7,966 nt of DNA, from NCBI GenBank assembly GCA_007134625.1, contig SLKL01000343.1, positions 1 to 7,966 on the forward strand. Reading direction: 5' to 3'. How positions within the stretch are numbered: the stretch's first letter is position 1; every line of letters starts with the position of its first letter. The stretch comes from Saprospiraceae bacterium. Its GTDB lineage: Bacteria > Bacteroidota > Bacteroidia > Chitinophagales > Saprospiraceae. Shown piece by piece: positions 7,282-7,966 of the stretch. Both the position numbers and the translations under genes were made by a program. The notes under the pieces were generated by a model. The model had not been told where the DNA came from. It saw only the letters and a program-made list of their open reading frames with translations, and did no database searches.

Positions 7282-7966
7282 TTATTTCTTTGGTGGCATG
7301 CTAGGTCTCACCTCAATTTTTGAGGGAAGTGTTCTCGCAGGTAGATTCCATAAATCAAAGACCATTTGTCCAATATCTTCAGGTTGAATTTTCCATGCAT
7401 CTTTATCTGAAGGTATATTTCCATTGAAGTGAGTTGCAACCGAACCGGGCATTATGGTAGATGTCCTGATACCGTGATTTCTGAGATCGAGCATTACCGC
7501 CTGAGTAAACCCAACCAATCCAAACTTACTCGCATTGTAGGCTGCTCCCTTTGGGAAAAAATTAGTTCCTGCAAGACTGGCAATAGTTAAGAACATACCT
7601 TTAGAATCCTTCAATGCCGGCAGAGCAGCTTTAATACTATAAAAAACACCTGTCAGATTTACATCGATGGTCTCTAGCCATTGGTCATTAGTCATTTCTT
7701 CAATATCGGCAAAATGTCCGATTCCAGCATTGGCAACGAGCAAATCTAATCTTCCGTAGCTGTCTATTACCATCTCAAAAACCTCTTTTTGCCCCTCATA
7801 ATCCCGTACATCACAGACATAGCCGCTACAAAATTCCTCGGTTTTTTGAAGGTGTTGCAGGGTTCTATTAATGGAATCTCTGGTTCTGCCGGTAAATGCT
7901 ACTGTCCAGGATTCTTTTAACAATTTTTCAACTATTCCTAAACCTATGCCCTTTGTTCCTCCCGTA
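7282..7966 (-). CDS. Short-chain dehydrogenase/reductase (SDR), N-terminus cut by the window edge
   Basis: An in-frame reading continues to the right edge, giving 227 visible residues. A TTG at 7921-7923 could be mistaken for the start, but the 14 codons before it encode TGGTKGIGLGIVEK, the TGxxxGxG dinucleotide-binding motif, so the true start lies beyond the window, probably only 5-10 codons away. Numbered from the edge, the other classical SDR features are R27 after the second strand (TGRT, favouring NADP), D52-V53, N79-A-G, N103, catalytic S130 (IASLAG), and Y143-x-x-x-K147 (YNASK), followed by PGSVATHF. The C-terminus (IEVRPSMPPKK) is short, as in FabG-like and sepiapterin-reductase-like SDRs. 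It catalyses NAD(P)-dependent oxidoreduction of an alcohol or carbonyl substrate that cannot be named from sequence. It is probably the first gene of an operon with the TspO-like protein. Confidence 0.9.
   Translation of the reverse strand, partial: TGGTKGIGLGIVEKLLKESWTVAFTGRTRDSINRTLQHLQKTEEFCSGYVCDVRDYEGQKEVFEMVIDSYGRLDLLVANAGIGHFADIEEMTNDQWLETIDVNLTGVFYSIKAALPALKDSKGMFLTIASLAGTNFFPKGAAYNASKFGLVGFTQAVMLDLRNHGIRTSTIMPGSVATHFNGNIPSDKDAWKIQPEDIGQMVFDLWNLPARTLPSKIEVRPSMPPKK

Noticed and set aside
7921..7923. TTG as the start codon of the SDR gene
   Set aside because: The in-frame codons upstream encode the TGGTKGIG cofactor-binding motif that every classical SDR needs, so the gene simply runs off the window.

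Overview
The window looks like a chromosomal housekeeping segment from a member of the Bacteroidota. The base composition is moderately AT-rich. Start codons are preceded by A/T-rich leaders without a clear Shine-Dalgarno sequence. One promoter matches the Bacteroidota TTG-N17-TAnnTTTG pattern exactly, and two more genes carry the TAnnTTTG half of it. The proteins, especially the DnaE with an intact PHP domain, fit that phylum. This assignment is inferred from sequence features, not from a database search.

Layout, left to right. Positions 1-70 hold three consecutive short hairpins of unknown role. A metallo-beta-lactamase-fold (glyoxalase II-like) hydrolase follows on the + strand (110-754). 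It converges on a secreted or periplasmic class C beta-lactamase-like serine hydrolase on the - strand (846-2195), and a strong hairpin plus T tract between them (783-815) terminates at least the latter. The serine hydrolase is divergent from dnaE, the replicative DNA polymerase III alpha subunit (2568-6110, + strand). The 372-bp gap between them carries a clear promoter for the hydrolase, a candidate one for dnaE, and otherwise nothing I recognise. dnaE converges on a - strand pair across a 348-bp gap that contains a perfect 9-bp hairpin with competing pairings. The pair is a short-chain dehydrogenase/reductase (SDR), cut by the right edge, followed 28 bp later by a Trp-rich multi-pass membrane protein resembling an enlarged TspO/MBR protein. 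They are probably co-transcribed.

The genes do not form an obvious pathway. The only likely operon is SDR plus TspO-like. I see no mobile element, CRISPR array, tRNA or rRNA, toxin-antitoxin pair or defence system, and no convincing undescribed system. The points most worth a second look are the hairpin cluster at the left edge, the alternative-pairing element downstream of dnaE, the complete PHP metal site in DnaE and the unusual size of the TspO-like protein.
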